A stretch of 64,000 nt of DNA from Marinicella sediminis (GCF_002000055.1 NZ_MVBD01000003.1:1-64000), one strand, 5' to 3'. Shown: positions 1 to 8,812, counted from the first letter of the stretch. The notes: generated from the letters alone by a model not told the origin. Made by a program: numbers and translations.

Positions 1-134
1 CAACGAGTTCCGACCACATTCATCGCTGTCAAATCTCACCCCCAAGGAGTTTTGTCAACAACAGAGAAAGAGTCAGAAATCTCTAGTTTTGGCTGGTACT
101 GTTTCTGGGTAGGGGTCAATACAATGTAAATGTA

Positions 135-557
135 TTGTCCACTATGGTTCAACATAGAGGGGAATGGGTAAATATTAGGGATATATATGGTGATTACATA
201 CTCCTATGTGCTCAATTCGAGTCAATAAGTAAGGAATACAATGAGACAGACTCAAAGTTTTTATTTCCAATAGAGAAATTTGGATCTGAATTAATTAATA
301 ATAAATTAAAACGATTCTTCTTGAAGAAATTTAATTTAGATCCAGGAAGGTCAATTTCACGTATTAGAGCAGGTATTACTCATCCCAAGGGTGAAGAAAA
401 CGAATTTTTATCAAAGATCCATATCAGTGAAATTAATGGATTGTCAATAATCATGTTTTCTATCGTAATAAGTAAGGTTTTGATAGATAGTGGAGTAGAT
501 TCATTTGTTACAGATAGTTATCAATACAGATTAGGTATTCAGCATCTAAGTCAATAA
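135..557 (+). CDS. Hypothetical protein, AT-rich orphan
   Basis: The encoded protein has about 140 residues and I do not recognise it. It is mostly polar, with one hydrophobic stretch near residues 100-115 (LSIIMFSIVISKVLI), too charged at its edges to be a clear membrane helix. The listed start is TTG at 135; the ATG at 144 is the more conventional alternative. Neither has a clear Shine-Dalgarno sequence. Codon use is strongly AT-rich (aaattt, attaat runs), unlike the downstream chromosomal genes, and the gene lies beside a repeat array resembling a mobile-element end. It is probably acquired cargo; the function is unknown. Confidence 0.45.
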   Translation: MSTMVQHRGEWVNIRDIYGDYILLCAQFESISKEYNETDSKFLFPIEKFGSELINNKLKRFFLKKFNLDPGRSISRIRAGITHPKGEENEFLSKIHISEINGLSIIMFSIVISKVLIDSGVDSFVTDSYQYRLGIQHLSQ

Positions 558-633
558 TAAAATGATTGAATTCGAAAAACACCAAAAGAATTTTGAGTAA
601 GTTCAGTCCTAACAAGTTTGATTTTTTGTCCGC

Positions 634-664
634 AAAAAAGGCCTGAATAATAAATTCAAGCCTT
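634..664 (-). terminator. Rho-independent terminator, distal copy
   Basis: On the minus strand an 11-bp stem (638-648 with 654-664) with a 5-nt loop is followed by six U residues. The single + strand C-A mismatch becomes a G-U wobble in the minus RNA, so the hairpin favours minus-strand transcripts. It has the same build as the hairpin at 823-854, with the G-U at the same stem position. Confidence 0.6.
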
Positions 665-710
665 GTAGGCTCATTTATCTTGAACCAATAAACTCAAGGT
701 AAATGACTTT

Positions 711-925
711 TATCTCATAAATCGAGACGCGCCTGGTCTTTTAATCTCATTTTATGTATCCCAATAATCTCATTTATTAGGGCTCTAATCTCATTTTATG
801 CATCCCATTACGATATATACCCAAAAAAAGGCCCTGCAATATAATGCAAGGCCTATTAATCTCATTAAGATTGACGCTAAAATCTCACATACTTTGACGT
901 AAATCTCATCGATCTTGACGCGTCA
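711..925. repeat. AATCTCAT direct-repeat clusters, mobile-element-end-like
   Basis: The octamer AATCTCAT (or one-base variants) starts at 711, 743, 766, 787, 858, 881 and 902. Two clusters of three, 743/766/787 and 858/881/902, have identical 23 then 21 bp spacing. In the second cluster each octamer is followed by TTGACG. On the minus strand this reads as repeated CGTCAA-n-ATGAGATT blocks. Multiple short direct repeats at two-helical-turn spacing are typical of transposase-binding ends of IS21-family and Tn7-like elements. No transposase is in view, so the assignment is inference. Confidence 0.5.
823..854 (-). terminator. Rho-independent terminator downstream of nrdB
   Basis: On the minus strand a 10-bp stem (829-838 with 845-854) with a 6-nt loop is followed by seven U residues (823-829 in + coordinates). 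It is the first strong terminator after nrdB, but the three repeats at 858-909 lie between it and the nrdB stop codon, so it may belong to the repeat unit rather than to the original nrdB gene. Confidence 0.65.
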
Positions 926-938
926 GGGGGGAAATTGA

Positions 939-2108
939 TTAATCCCAACTCAACGCACCACCGGTCTGGTATTCCGTTACACGGGTTTCAAAGAAGTTCT
1001 TTTCTTTTCTCAGGTTGGATTGTTCGTCCAGCCAGGGCAGGGTGCATTCGGCGCCTGGGAAGGGTTCTTCAATGCCCAGTTGTCTGGCTCTGCGGTTGGC
1101 GATGTAGCGGAACTGTTCTGAGTGGTCTTCGGCTGAGTAGCCGAGGATAGGGCGGCGCAGCAGGTATTTGGCGTAACCGATTTCAGCGGCTTCTGACTCA
1201 TCCCACATCTCGCGGATTTTGGCTGGGTCCAGTTTAACGTTTTCTTCTTCGATGATTTGCTTGACCACGCGGATACCGAAGGAGGCGTGCATCACCTCAT
1301 CACGCATGATGTATTGCAGCTGTTCGGCGGTGCCTTTCATCAGGCCACGACGTTGTAAAGCGAAGATTGGGCTGAAGCCGTTGTAGAACCAGCAGCCTTC
1401 GAAGATCGCGCCAAAGAACATGTAGGCCAGCACGAAGTTTTCCAGTTCGTCGCGGTCATTCAGGTCGATGTTGGGGCGCAACACACTGTTCAGGCGGCGG
1501 TTGGCGACCTGAATTTTTTGGTTGATCTCCGGAACCACGCGGTAGCGGTTGTAGATTTCCCCCTGGTCGAGGCCAATGGTCTCGATGCAGTGCTGGTAGG
1601 TCCAGGTGTGCAGGGCTTCTTCATAGACCTGTCGGGCCTGGTAGATTTGTAGTTCGGGAGCCGACATTTTTTCCATCACTGCCAGGCCAATGTTACGCAT
1701 CGCCAGGATGTCAGACGTGGTCAGGTAGGACAGCACGTTCTGATAGACGTGTTTTTCGTCTTCGGTCAGGGTTTTGTTATAATCATGTACGTCCTGGGTC
1801 ATGTTGATGTCCAGTGGCGTCCAGTGATTCTTATTGGCGTTGAGGAAGAACTTCCACGCCCAGGGGTATTTGAACGGTGCCAGCTGATTCACATCGGTCA
1901 GTCCGTTGATCACCCGTTTGTCTTCAGCCCGTACCGGTTCCACACCACTGGAGGCATTGTTCAATGTGTTTTCCGGGGTCACATTGAGGGTTTCCGGTTC
2001 AGGTTTTTTGACTTCAGCTGCTGGCTTTTTGGCCGGCTCAGTCGCAGGTGGTTGTTTGGCATCTTCTTTTGGTTTGCCAACGCCCAACGGGTCGTCCCAA
2101 TTCATCAT
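939..2108 (-). CDS. nrdB: Class Ia ribonucleotide reductase, beta (radical) subunit
   Basis: This is the diiron-tyrosyl radical subunit that supplies the radical to NrdA for reducing ribonucleotides to deoxyribonucleotides in the cytosol. The 389-residue protein has a Lys/Pro/Glu-rich N-terminal extension of about 60 residues before the ferritin-like helical domain. Visible ligands are D133, E164-x2-H167, E237 and E271-x2-H274; the E237-E271 spacing of 34 matches E. coli E204-E238. The radical tyrosine is Y171, four residues after the ligand histidine, so this is a canonical radical type. The C-terminal tail ends in acidic/aromatic residues, as needed for docking to NrdA. It lies 289 bp downstream of nrdA on the same strand. 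Confidence 0.96.
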   Translation of the reverse strand: MMNWDDPLGVGKPKEDAKQPPATEPAKKPAAEVKKPEPETLNVTPENTLNNASSGVEPVRAEDKRVINGLTDVNQLAPFKYPWAWKFFLNANKNHWTPLDINMTQDVHDYNKTLTEDEKHVYQNVLSYLTTSDILAMRNIGLAVMEKMSAPELQIYQARQVYEEALHTWTYQHCIETIGLDQGEIYNRYRVVPEINQKIQVANRRLNSVLRPNIDLNDRDELENFVLAYMFFGAIFEGCWFYNGFSPIFALQRRGLMKGTAEQLQYIMRDEVMHASFGIRVVKQIIEEENVKLDPAKIREMWDESEAAEIGYAKYLLRRPILGYSAEDHSEQFRYIANRRARQLGIEEPFPGAECTLPWLDEQSNLRKEKNFFETRVTEYQTGGALSWD

Positions 2109-2363
2109 GATTTTTTTAGCTCCTAAAATAATCGGTTCAATGATTCAGTCTAATACGCATGGGTCCATCCCAGCGCTTACACACACTATTTGTTTACGTG
2201 TTCAGGTTTCCAGTCCAGTGGTTACCGGCCAGGGTGTGAACATCGCTTGTTGGTTTCATGCAGGCTGGTGTCAATACACCGGCCAATCACACGAGCTGTT
2301 TCCAGTCCGTAGTATATTCAGCGGACCTTCGTTTGTTTGTGAAAAAGGTCAGCTGATTGAAGT

Positions 2364-2390
2364 GACCAGATGAGGATACCCCATCTGGTC
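2364..2390 (-). other. Stem-loop just after nrdA stop
   Basis: A perfect 9-bp inverted repeat (2364-2372 with 2382-2390) lies 8 bases past the nrdA stop in the minus direction. No U-run follows, so it is better seen as a processing or partial-termination stem between nrdA and nrdB than as a full terminator. Confidence 0.4.
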
Positions 2391-2397
2391 GCTGACT

Positions 2398-5280
2398 TTA
2401 TTGACAGGCTTCACAATCCGGATCGAGGATGGAGCAGGCTTTTGGTGCTGCTGATCCCGGCTCGGAAATTTGTGGGGCCTGGTTCGAACTTGAATCGACA
2501 CTTTTCTCAACATGGGTGGCGCCAATCGAACGCAGGTAGTAGGTGGTTTTCAGGCCACGCACCCAGGCGAGTTTATACAGTGAGTCCAGTTTTTTACCGG
2601 AAGGCTCAACCATGTACAGGTTCAGTGACTGACCCTGGTCAATCCATTTTTGTCTTCGTGAAGCGGCTTCCACCAACCACCTGGAATCAATTTCAAAGGC
2701 GGTGGCGTATTTGGCTTTCAGTTCTTCCGGGACGCGATCGATGGGCTGTACACTGCCATCAAAATATTTCAGGTCGTTGACCATCACATCATCCCACATG
2801 TCGAGTTTTTTCAGGTCTTCTACCAGGTATGGGTTGATGACGGTGAATTCTCCGGACAGGTTGGACTTAACAAACAGATTTTGGTAAACCGGTTCGACCG
2901 ATTGAGAAACCCCTGAGATGTTGGAGATGGTGGCCGTCGGAGCGATTGCCATGGTGTTGGAGTTGCGCATACCCTGGGTTTTGATTTTATCCCGCAGGGT
3001 GTCCCAGTCCAGGGTACTGCTTTGGTCTTGTTCAATGAATTGACCGCGTTCTTCCTTAAGCATTTGGACCGAATCAATTGGCAAAATGCCTTGTGACCAC
3101 AGTGAGCCATCATAAGAAGGGTACGTGCCACGCTCTGCAGCCAGATCACTGGATGCCTGGATGGCATAGTAGGACACCGCTTCCATGGTTTCATCAGCAA
3201 ACTGAATGGCTGCTTCGGTGGCGTAGGCCAGGTCCTGGCTGTACAGGGCATCCTGGAAGCCCATCAAGCCGAGACCAACCGGACGGTGTTTCAGATTGGA
3301 GCGTCTGGCCTGAGGTACTGAATAGAAGTTGTAATCAATCACGTTATCCAGCATGCGCATGGCCGTGGTGATGGTTTTTTCCAGTTTCTTGTGATCAATG
3401 CCTTTATCGGTTACATGATGTGGCAGGTTGACTGAACCGAGGTTGCACACCGCGATCTCGGCATCTGAAGTGTTCAGGGTGATTTCGGTACACAGATTGG
3501 ATGAGTGCACGACACCGGCATGGCGTTGTGGTGAACGGATGTTACAAGGGTCTTTGAAGGTGATCCAGGGGTGGCCGGTTTCAAACAGCATACCCAGCAT
3601 CTTGCGCCACAGATCAGTGGCCTTGATCACTTTGAAGTTTTTGATTCCGCCGTTTTGAGCGGCTAGTTCGTATTGTTCGTACTGCTCTCTGAAGGCCTTG
3701 CCATACAGTTCATGTAACTCAGGCACTTCTTCAGGCGAAAACAGCGTCCAGCTTTCGTCTTTGGCAACCCGTTCCATGAATAAATCAGGGATCCAGTTGG
3801 CGGTGTTCATGTCGTGCGTTCGACGCCGGTCATCACCGGTGTTTTTGCGCAGCTCAAGAAACTCTTCCATGTCAATGTGCCAGGTTTCCAGGTAGGCGCA
3901 CATCGCTCCTTTGCGCTTACCGCCCTGGTTAACCGCGACGGCGGTGTCATTAGCGACTTTCAGGAAGGGTACCACACCCTGTGATTCACCATTGGTGCCT
4001 TTGATGTGTGAGCCCAACCCACGAACACGGGTCCAGTCATTGCCCAATCCACCTGCGTATTTGGACAACAGGGCATCGTCTTTGATGGCGCTGAAAATGC
4101 CATCCAGGTCATCAGGTACGGTGGTCAGGTAACAGCTGGACAGCTGTGGACGCAGGGTGCCTGAGTTAAATAAAGTTGGGGTGGAGCTCATGAAATCAAA
4201 TGAACTGAGCAGTTCATAGAATTCAATGGCCCGGGCTTCGCGGTCAATCTCATTGATGGCCAGGCCCATGGAGACGCGCATGAAAAATGCCTGTGGCAAT
4301 TCAATGCGGGTTTTGCCCATGTGAATGAAGTAGCGGTCAAACAGGGTTTGCAGGCCGAGGTAAGTGAATTTCTTATCTCGTTCGGGTTTGATCGCTGCGG
4401 CCAGTCTGGGCAGGTCATAGCGGGTCAGTTCTGAATCCAGCAGATTCAGTTCAACTCCACGTTGGATGTATTTTCCGAAGTAATCCGGGTAGATTTCCTG
4501 CATGTCTTTCTGAGTGGCCACAGTGGGTTCACCGTTGATGAAACTCAGCGCCTCTGCACGGATGCCATCCATCAGCAGGCGGGCCGTGACATGGGAATAG
4601 TTGGGGTCTTTTTCGATCAGTTGTCTGGCTGACATGGTGACCGATGCATTGACATCAGATTCTGCCATGCCATCAAACAGATTGCGGCGTACGTCTTTGA
4701 TGATCAGTTCTTTGGTCACGCCTTTCAGCCCACGGGTGGCTTCGGTGATGATGGTTTCAATGCGGGCCATGTCCAATGGTTTGCGGTTACCGTCGGCATC
4801 AATCACATGCAGGACTTCCTCGTTGGCGGCAGCTTCAGGCTCATTCTTTTCAGCCCGGGCTTTGGCCCTGGCTCGTTTTTCGTTTTGTTTTTCGCGGTAG
4901 AGTACGTAATTACGGGCGGCTTTGTGTTCGCCAGCTCGCATCATTGCCAGTTCAACCTGATCCTGAATGTCCTCAATATGAACCGTGCCACCATCGTCCA
5001 TGTGTCTGAACAAAGCCATGTATACCTGGTCGGCCAGTTGTTCTACGGTTTCTCTGACCCGTCTGGACGCCGCGGCTTGCCCGCCCTCGACAGCCAGAAA
5101 AGCCTTGGTCATGGCGACCTGAATTTTTGACCCGTCAAATGCAGTTACCTGACCATTGCGACGGATGACGTTGAATTTTGAAGTGTTGTTGATGGTCTCT
5201 TGGGACTCGGATTTGCTTGCTTTGGGATCGGCACTCTGAACGTCGTTGCCGGACTTGGACTCTTGATCTGTATGCTGCAT
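2398..5280 (-). CDS. nrdA: Class Ia ribonucleotide reductase, alpha (catalytic) subunit
   Basis: This is the catalytic subunit that reduces ribonucleoside diphosphates. At 960 residues it is much longer than E. coli NrdA (about 760) because the N-terminus carries two ATP-cone regulatory domains in tandem (roughly 36-135 and 155-250), joined by a Lys/Arg/Ala-rich linker. The ten-stranded barrel follows, with SSCYLTTV near the first active-site Cys, NLCTEITL with the radical Cys, and VCNLGSVNL with the partner Cys. The extreme C-terminus CSILDPDCEACQ carries the redox Cys pair used for re-reduction. An AGGA ribosome site precedes ATG 5280. Double ATP-cones are known in Pseudomonas-type NrdA, where they control oligomer state. 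Confidence 0.96.
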   Translation of the reverse strand: MQHTDQESKSGNDVQSADPKASKSESQETINNTSKFNVIRRNGQVTAFDGSKIQVAMTKAFLAVEGGQAAASRRVRETVEQLADQVYMALFRHMDDGGTVHIEDIQDQVELAMMRAGEHKAARNYVLYREKQNEKRARAKARAEKNEPEAAANEEVLHVIDADGNRKPLDMARIETIITEATRGLKGVTKELIIKDVRRNLFDGMAESDVNASVTMSARQLIEKDPNYSHVTARLLMDGIRAEALSFINGEPTVATQKDMQEIYPDYFGKYIQRGVELNLLDSELTRYDLPRLAAAIKPERDKKFTYLGLQTLFDRYFIHMGKTRIELPQAFFMRVSMGLAINEIDREARAIEFYELLSSFDFMSSTPTLFNSGTLRPQLSSCYLTTVPDDLDGIFSAIKDDALLSKYAGGLGNDWTRVRGLGSHIKGTNGESQGVVPFLKVANDTAVAVNQGGKRKGAMCAYLETWHIDMEEFLELRKNTGDDRRRTHDMNTANWIPDLFMERVAKDESWTLFSPEEVPELHELYGKAFREQYEQYELAAQNGGIKNFKVIKATDLWRKMLGMLFETGHPWITFKDPCNIRSPQRHAGVVHSSNLCTEITLNTSDAEIAVCNLGSVNLPHHVTDKGIDHKKLEKTITTAMRMLDNVIDYNFYSVPQARRSNLKHRPVGLGLMGFQDALYSQDLAYATEAAIQFADETMEAVSYYAIQASSDLAAERGTYPSYDGSLWSQGILPIDSVQMLKEERGQFIEQDQSSTLDWDTLRDKIKTQGMRNSNTMAIAPTATISNISGVSQSVEPVYQNLFVKSNLSGEFTVINPYLVEDLKKLDMWDDVMVNDLKYFDGSVQPIDRVPEELKAKYATAFEIDSRWLVEAASRRQKWIDQGQSLNLYMVEPSGKKLDSLYKLAWVRGLKTTYYLRSIGATHVEKSVDSSSNQAPQISEPGSAAPKACSILDPDCEACQ

Positions 5281-5369
5281 ATTCCTGGATTATTTCACTG
5301 ATGGCTAATGTTAAGTTTTGCGCCACGCACTGGCACAAATCTTCCCGAACTACTCTCTCTCAACACAAG

Positions 5370-5399
5370 ATAATATCTTAAATTTTCAGTGACTGGCAA
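5370..5399 (-). promoter_or_regulatory. Putative sigma70 promoter of nrdA with palindrome
   Basis: On the minus strand TTGCCA (5394-5399), an 18-bp spacer and TATTAT (5370-5375) form a plausible promoter about 90 bp upstream of nrdA. The -10 lies inside a 13-bp palindrome AAGATATTATCTT (5367-5379). A regulator such as NrdR could bind here, but the palindrome is not a good NrdR box. Confidence 0.4.
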
Positions 5400-5507
5400 G
5401 GATAAAATCGGCTAAATTTTTCCGTCATCCTAATATCAATGACTTAGCAAATTAACCTCATTTTTTGCGCAAACTAAGGGTCAGATTTAGGCAAAATTGA
5501 ACATCTG

Positions 5508-6860
5508 TCATGAACCTGGCGGAACCATTTTGGCTTGTGTTTTGGCTTTGAATCGCAAGGTGTTCAGTACGGCTGCAGCAGTCAGGCCGACAATGATTCC
5601 AATCCACAGTCCCTCGGCTCCCATACCCCGTTCGAAACACAGATACCAGGAGGCGGCAAAGCCCAGCAGCCAGAAGGAAAACAGGTTGCTGAACATGATG
5701 AAATTCATGTCCTTGATGCCCCGCAAAGCACCGGCTGAAGCGACCTGGATGCCATCAGACAACTGAAAAACTGCGGCATAAAACAGCAGGCTCACTGCGA
5801 TGGTTGCCACCGCAGCATCATCGATGTACAGGCCGACAATCTGACTGGCAAACAACACCGTTATGGTGGCGGAAAACAGTTGGGTGAACAGCACCATGCC
5901 GACACCGTAAAAACCGGCATTTTTGATGTCAATGGGGTTGTTGCGACCGACCGCATTACCTACCCGGATGGTGATGCCCATGGACAAGCCCAGTGGCACC
6001 ATGAATAACAGGGACGAAAAGTTCAAAGCGATCTGGTGGGCAGCCACTGTGTCGGTGTCCAGTGAAGAAGCCAACAAGGTGATCACCGAGAAAAATCCCA
6101 CTTCAGCAAACATGGACATACCGACCGGAAATCCAAGGCGGAAAAAGCGCCAGATTTCATTCCAGTCGGGTTTGGCCAGATGGCTGAAAATGTGCAGCGA
6201 ACCCATCACTTTGTGTTTATGGGTGATGATCACATAAGCAATCATTTGTACCCACAATACAATGGCGGTGGCGTAACCACAACCCTGTGCGCCTAATTGG
6301 GGCAGGCCCAGTTTGCCGAACATCAGGATGTAGTTCAAAGGGATGTTCAGCAGCAGTCCAAGAAAGGAGACGTACATGGTGGTTTTGGTCACTGACAGAC
6401 CATCGGCCAAATACCGGAAGGTCACGAAAAATGACAACGGCATCACCCCCCAGGCGAGGGCATGCAGATAAGCTTCAGCTTCAGGAATCACCTCTGCCTG
6501 GGTGTTAAACAAGGCAAACAAGGGGTCCATCACCAGGATCGCCCCGGTAAAAAACAAGCCCAGAATGAATGCCAGCCACATGGCCTGACGAAAAAACGGG
6601 GCGATTTTGTGGCGTTTGTTGGCACCATCCATTTCTGAGATCACTGGCGGGATGGCCATCAGGATACCGAACACAAAAAGGATCGCGGTGGCCCACAATG
6701 AACTGCCTACGGCGACCGCTGCCAGGGTCACTGAACCCAACCGGCCCGCCATCACGGTATCCACAAAAGTCATGGCCACCACAGTGATCTGACTGATGAT
6801 CAATGGCGTCGATAATTTGATGGTTTGACTGAGGTGTCTTTTGAAAGGCATCGCTTCCAT
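5508..6860 (-). CDS. MATE family efflux transporter
   Basis: This is a 450-residue inner-membrane antiporter of the MATE/NorM family, expected to expel cationic drugs or metabolites in exchange for Na+ or H+. The sequence shows the two-fold pseudo-repeat with about 12 hydrophobic segments. It opens with the family-typical KLSTPLIISQITVVAMTFVD and has VDTVMAGRLG in helix 1-2, and the second half starts around GFPVGMSMFAEVGFFSV. ATG 6860 has GGGTAA upstream; the in-frame ATG at 6851 is an alternative. It diverges from the SDR gene across a short 78-bp gap. The substrate cannot be told from sequence. Confidence 0.9.
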   Translation of the reverse strand: MEAMPFKRHLSQTIKLSTPLIISQITVVAMTFVDTVMAGRLGSVTLAAVAVGSSLWATAILFVFGILMAIPPVISEMDGANKRHKIAPFFRQAMWLAFILGLFFTGAILVMDPLFALFNTQAEVIPEAEAYLHALAWGVMPLSFFVTFRYLADGLSVTKTTMYVSFLGLLLNIPLNYILMFGKLGLPQLGAQGCGYATAIVLWVQMIAYVIITHKHKVMGSLHIFSHLAKPDWNEIWRFFRLGFPVGMSMFAEVGFFSVITLLASSLDTDTVAAHQIALNFSSLLFMVPLGLSMGITIRVGNAVGRNNPIDIKNAGFYGVGMVLFTQLFSATITVLFASQIVGLYIDDAAVATIAVSLLFYAAVFQLSDGIQVASAGALRGIKDMNFIMFSNLFSFWLLGFAASWYLCFERGMGAEGLWIGIIVGLTAAAVLNTLRFKAKTQAKMVPPGS

Positions 6861-6938
6861 GATTATTTACCCGTTGTTGTTCTCTATGTGTAACAGAATC
6901 GATTAAACTGTGATTTTGTTTTTGCGGAAGGATCAACC

Positions 6939-7919
6939 ATGGCTCAAACAGCATTTGTGACAGGCTCAACCGGTTTTCTTGGCCGACATCTGTGTCAGCA
7001 ACTCGCCGCTGCAGGCTGGCAGGTAACTGCCATGTGTCGAAGCTTACCAGAAAATGCCGTTGATGGGGTGAACTACGTGACGGCAGATTTGCTGGATGCC
7101 CACTCATTAAAAGCGGCTTTGCCAGACCAGATCGATGTGTTGTTTCATACCGCAGCAGACACCAACACCTGGCGCAAGAATAACCCCCGCCAAACCCGCA
7201 CCAATTTGCAGGGCACTGAAAACCTGATGGCTGCAGCTGAACAGCGCCAGGCCAAACGCTGGGTGCATGTGTCATCGATCACCACTTATGGTGTTGACCA
7301 TCATGGGCTGATGCAACTTACCGAACAGACTCCGCAGGAAGGTCTCAGCAGCCGGGTAAATTACGTGAAAACCAAATCCCAGGCCGAAGAGATGATCAGG
7401 GAGAAGGCCAGTAAGCTGAATGCCCTGATAGTGAATCCCACTCACATCATTGGTCCGGATGATCAGCACAACTGGATCCGTCTGTTCAAGATGATGATCA
7501 AAGATGAACTACCCACGGTTCCGGTCGGCGCAGGGTCCTTTGTTGATGTGCGTGATGTCGCCCGGGGCTGTATTCAGGCTGCTGAACATGGCCGGACTGG
7601 AGACAATTACATCCTTGGTGGTCATAATCTCGATTTTGCTGGCTTCATTGATCAGGTGGCTGACAGTTTTGCTCTGCAGGTAACCCGTCGCCATAAGCCG
7701 ATGCCATTGATCAGACTGGCGGCCAAAGTTCAGTCAACACTCGGTTATCTGACCGGCAAAGAACCTGACCTGACGCCTGAGTCTTTGCAAATCATCTCCC
7801 ATCAATACAGCACCTCAAGTCAGAAAGCCAAAGACGAACTGGGCTATCAGATCACCCCATTGGCTGACACCTTGAGAGACATCAGGCAGAACCTGAAGGA
7901 GCGAGGCATATTGTCATGA
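6939..7919 (+). CDS. NAD(P)-dependent epimerase/dehydratase-like protein (extended SDR)
   Basis: This is a 326-residue cytosolic oxidoreductase of the extended SDR family, in the dihydroflavonol-reductase/3-beta-HSD-like branch. The N-terminal Rossmann motif GSTGFLG (residues 8-14) binds NAD(P). The catalytic YxxxK is seen as YVKTK near residue 146, with an upstream HVSSITTYG serine region. NPTHIIGPDD and VDVRDVARG are typical of the family. Its stop overlaps the start of the next gene in an ATGA, so the two are translationally coupled. The substrate is unknown; coupling to a nucleotidase-like HAD enzyme gives only a weak hint. Confidence 0.85.
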   Translation: MAQTAFVTGSTGFLGRHLCQQLAAAGWQVTAMCRSLPENAVDGVNYVTADLLDAHSLKAALPDQIDVLFHTAADTNTWRKNNPRQTRTNLQGTENLMAAAEQRQAKRWVHVSSITTYGVDHHGLMQLTEQTPQEGLSSRVNYVKTKSQAEEMIREKASKLNALIVNPTHIIGPDDQHNWIRLFKMMIKDELPTVPVGAGSFVDVRDVARGCIQAAEHGRTGDNYILGGHNLDFAGFIDQVADSFALQVTRRHKPMPLIRLAAKVQSTLGYLTGKEPDLTPESLQIISHQYSTSSQKAKDELGYQITPLADTLRDIRQNLKERGILS

Positions 7920-8611
7920 GCCGATACCAAAAGCTGATTTTTGATGCCGATAACACACTGTTTGATTTTGATCAGGCAGAGGCCACCGCTTTGCTTAACA
8001 CCCTTAAAGATTTCGCCATGCCCACCCCCGATGGCTTGCTCGATTTTTACCGCCGGATGAATGCCACTTTGTGGCAACAGCTGGACAATAAAGTGATCAG
8101 CATTGCTGAATTGAAACAACAAAGGGCCGAACAATTATTTGCTTTTGTGGGCCAGGAGGCCGATGTACAGGATTTCAGTCATCACTACCTGGATGAGCTG
8201 GCCAACTGTCAGTTTTTATTGAATCATGTCAGTGAAACTTTACAGCAGTTGACTGATCACTGTGAGATGGCAATCATCACCAATGGGCTGTCCAGGGTAC
8301 AAAAACCACGCCTGGCCAACAGCCCGATCAGGGCGCATTTCGGGGCCCTGGTGATTTCTGAAGAATTGGGAGTGGCCAAACCAGACCCTGAGATTTTTGC
8401 TCACACCTGTGAGCAGATGAACTGGGCTCAACCCGAAGAGGTGTTGATGGTGGGTGACAATTACCGTTGTGATATCCAGGGCGCGGCCGGCTTTGGTATG
8501 AAAACCTGTTGGTTTAATCTGCGGGGCGTACCCCATGATTTTGAAGACCATGATCACGAAATTCATCATTTTGGTGAGCTATTGGATGTGTTGCAATTAC
8601 AGAGAATTTAA
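7916..8611 (+). CDS. yjjG: HAD phosphatase, YjjG-like pyrimidine 5'-nucleotidase
   Basis: This is a 231-residue HAD-superfamily phosphatase. Motif I is FDADNTLFDFD (nucleophile D10, acid D12), motif II is IITNGLSRVQKPR, motif III Lys lies in GVAKPDPEIF, and motif IV is VGDNYRCDIQGA. The LFDFD after motif I and the TNG-x-QxxR region are typical of the YjjG/YfnB group, which removes phosphate from pyrimidine nucleoside monophosphates, including non-canonical ones. It is coupled to the upstream SDR gene by ATGA overlap and is followed by a convergent terminator at 8744-8784. Confidence 0.85.
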   Translation: MSRYQKLIFDADNTLFDFDQAEATALLNTLKDFAMPTPDGLLDFYRRMNATLWQQLDNKVISIAELKQQRAEQLFAFVGQEADVQDFSHHYLDELANCQFLLNHVSETLQQLTDHCEMAIITNGLSRVQKPRLANSPIRAHFGALVISEELGVAKPDPEIFAHTCEQMNWAQPEEVLMVGDNYRCDIQGAAGFGMKTCWFNLRGVPHDFEDHDHEIHHFGELLDVLQLQRI

Positions 8612-8654
8612 TTTGACGGGTCACTTTTGAGCAGCATAATCTGGCAAGTGAATA

Positions 8655-8692
8655 TGAGATTGCCACAGTCGCTGCGCGCCCTCGCAATGACA
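8655..8692. repeat. REP-like intergenic repeat unit
   Basis: A GC-rich palindromic stretch with arms ATTGC (8659-8663) and GCAAT (8684-8688) around a CGCTGCGCGCC core lies downstream of the HAD gene. Sequences of this type, ending in CTCGCAATGACA, are recurrent intergenic repeats in many bacteria. Only one copy is in this window, so the call rests on similarity to that general pattern. Confidence 0.35.
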
Positions 8693-8743
8693 TCAGTTAA
8701 TTGAATGATAAAGTGATTTGTATGAACTCGGACATGGCGAGCC

Positions 8744-8784
8744 AAAAACCCAACGTTGACTGAAGTCAACGCTCATGGGTTTTT
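8744..8784. terminator. Bidirectional terminator between convergent genes
   Basis: Outer arms AAAAACCCA/TGGGTTTTT and inner arms CGTTGAC/GTCAACG form a long, slightly asymmetric hairpin with U-rich flanks on both strands. It lies between the convergent HAD gene (ends 8611) and membrane-protein gene (ends 8813). Confidence 0.7.
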
Positions 8785-8812
8785 AGCTCAACAGGATGAT
8801 GGAGTGACGGCT

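Noticed and set aside
1-60. Left-edge AATCTCAC at about 33 as the other end of the element
   Set aside because: Only one unit is seen, without the 21-23 bp pitch; the window edge prevents a decision.
935-2126. Open frames on the + strand across nrdB (935-1150, 1749-2126, 1906-2373)
   Set aside because: They are mirror frames of the strongly conserved nrdB gene and have no domain signature of their own.
5361-5379. NrdR box upstream of nrdA
   Set aside because: The palindrome AAGATATTATCTT lacks the ACAC/GTGT arms, and no second copy at about three helical turns is seen.
5496-5515. CTGTCAT near the end of the MATE gene as a Pho box
   Set aside because: It is a single 7-mer without a second unit at 11 bp and without a downstream gene in the right direction.
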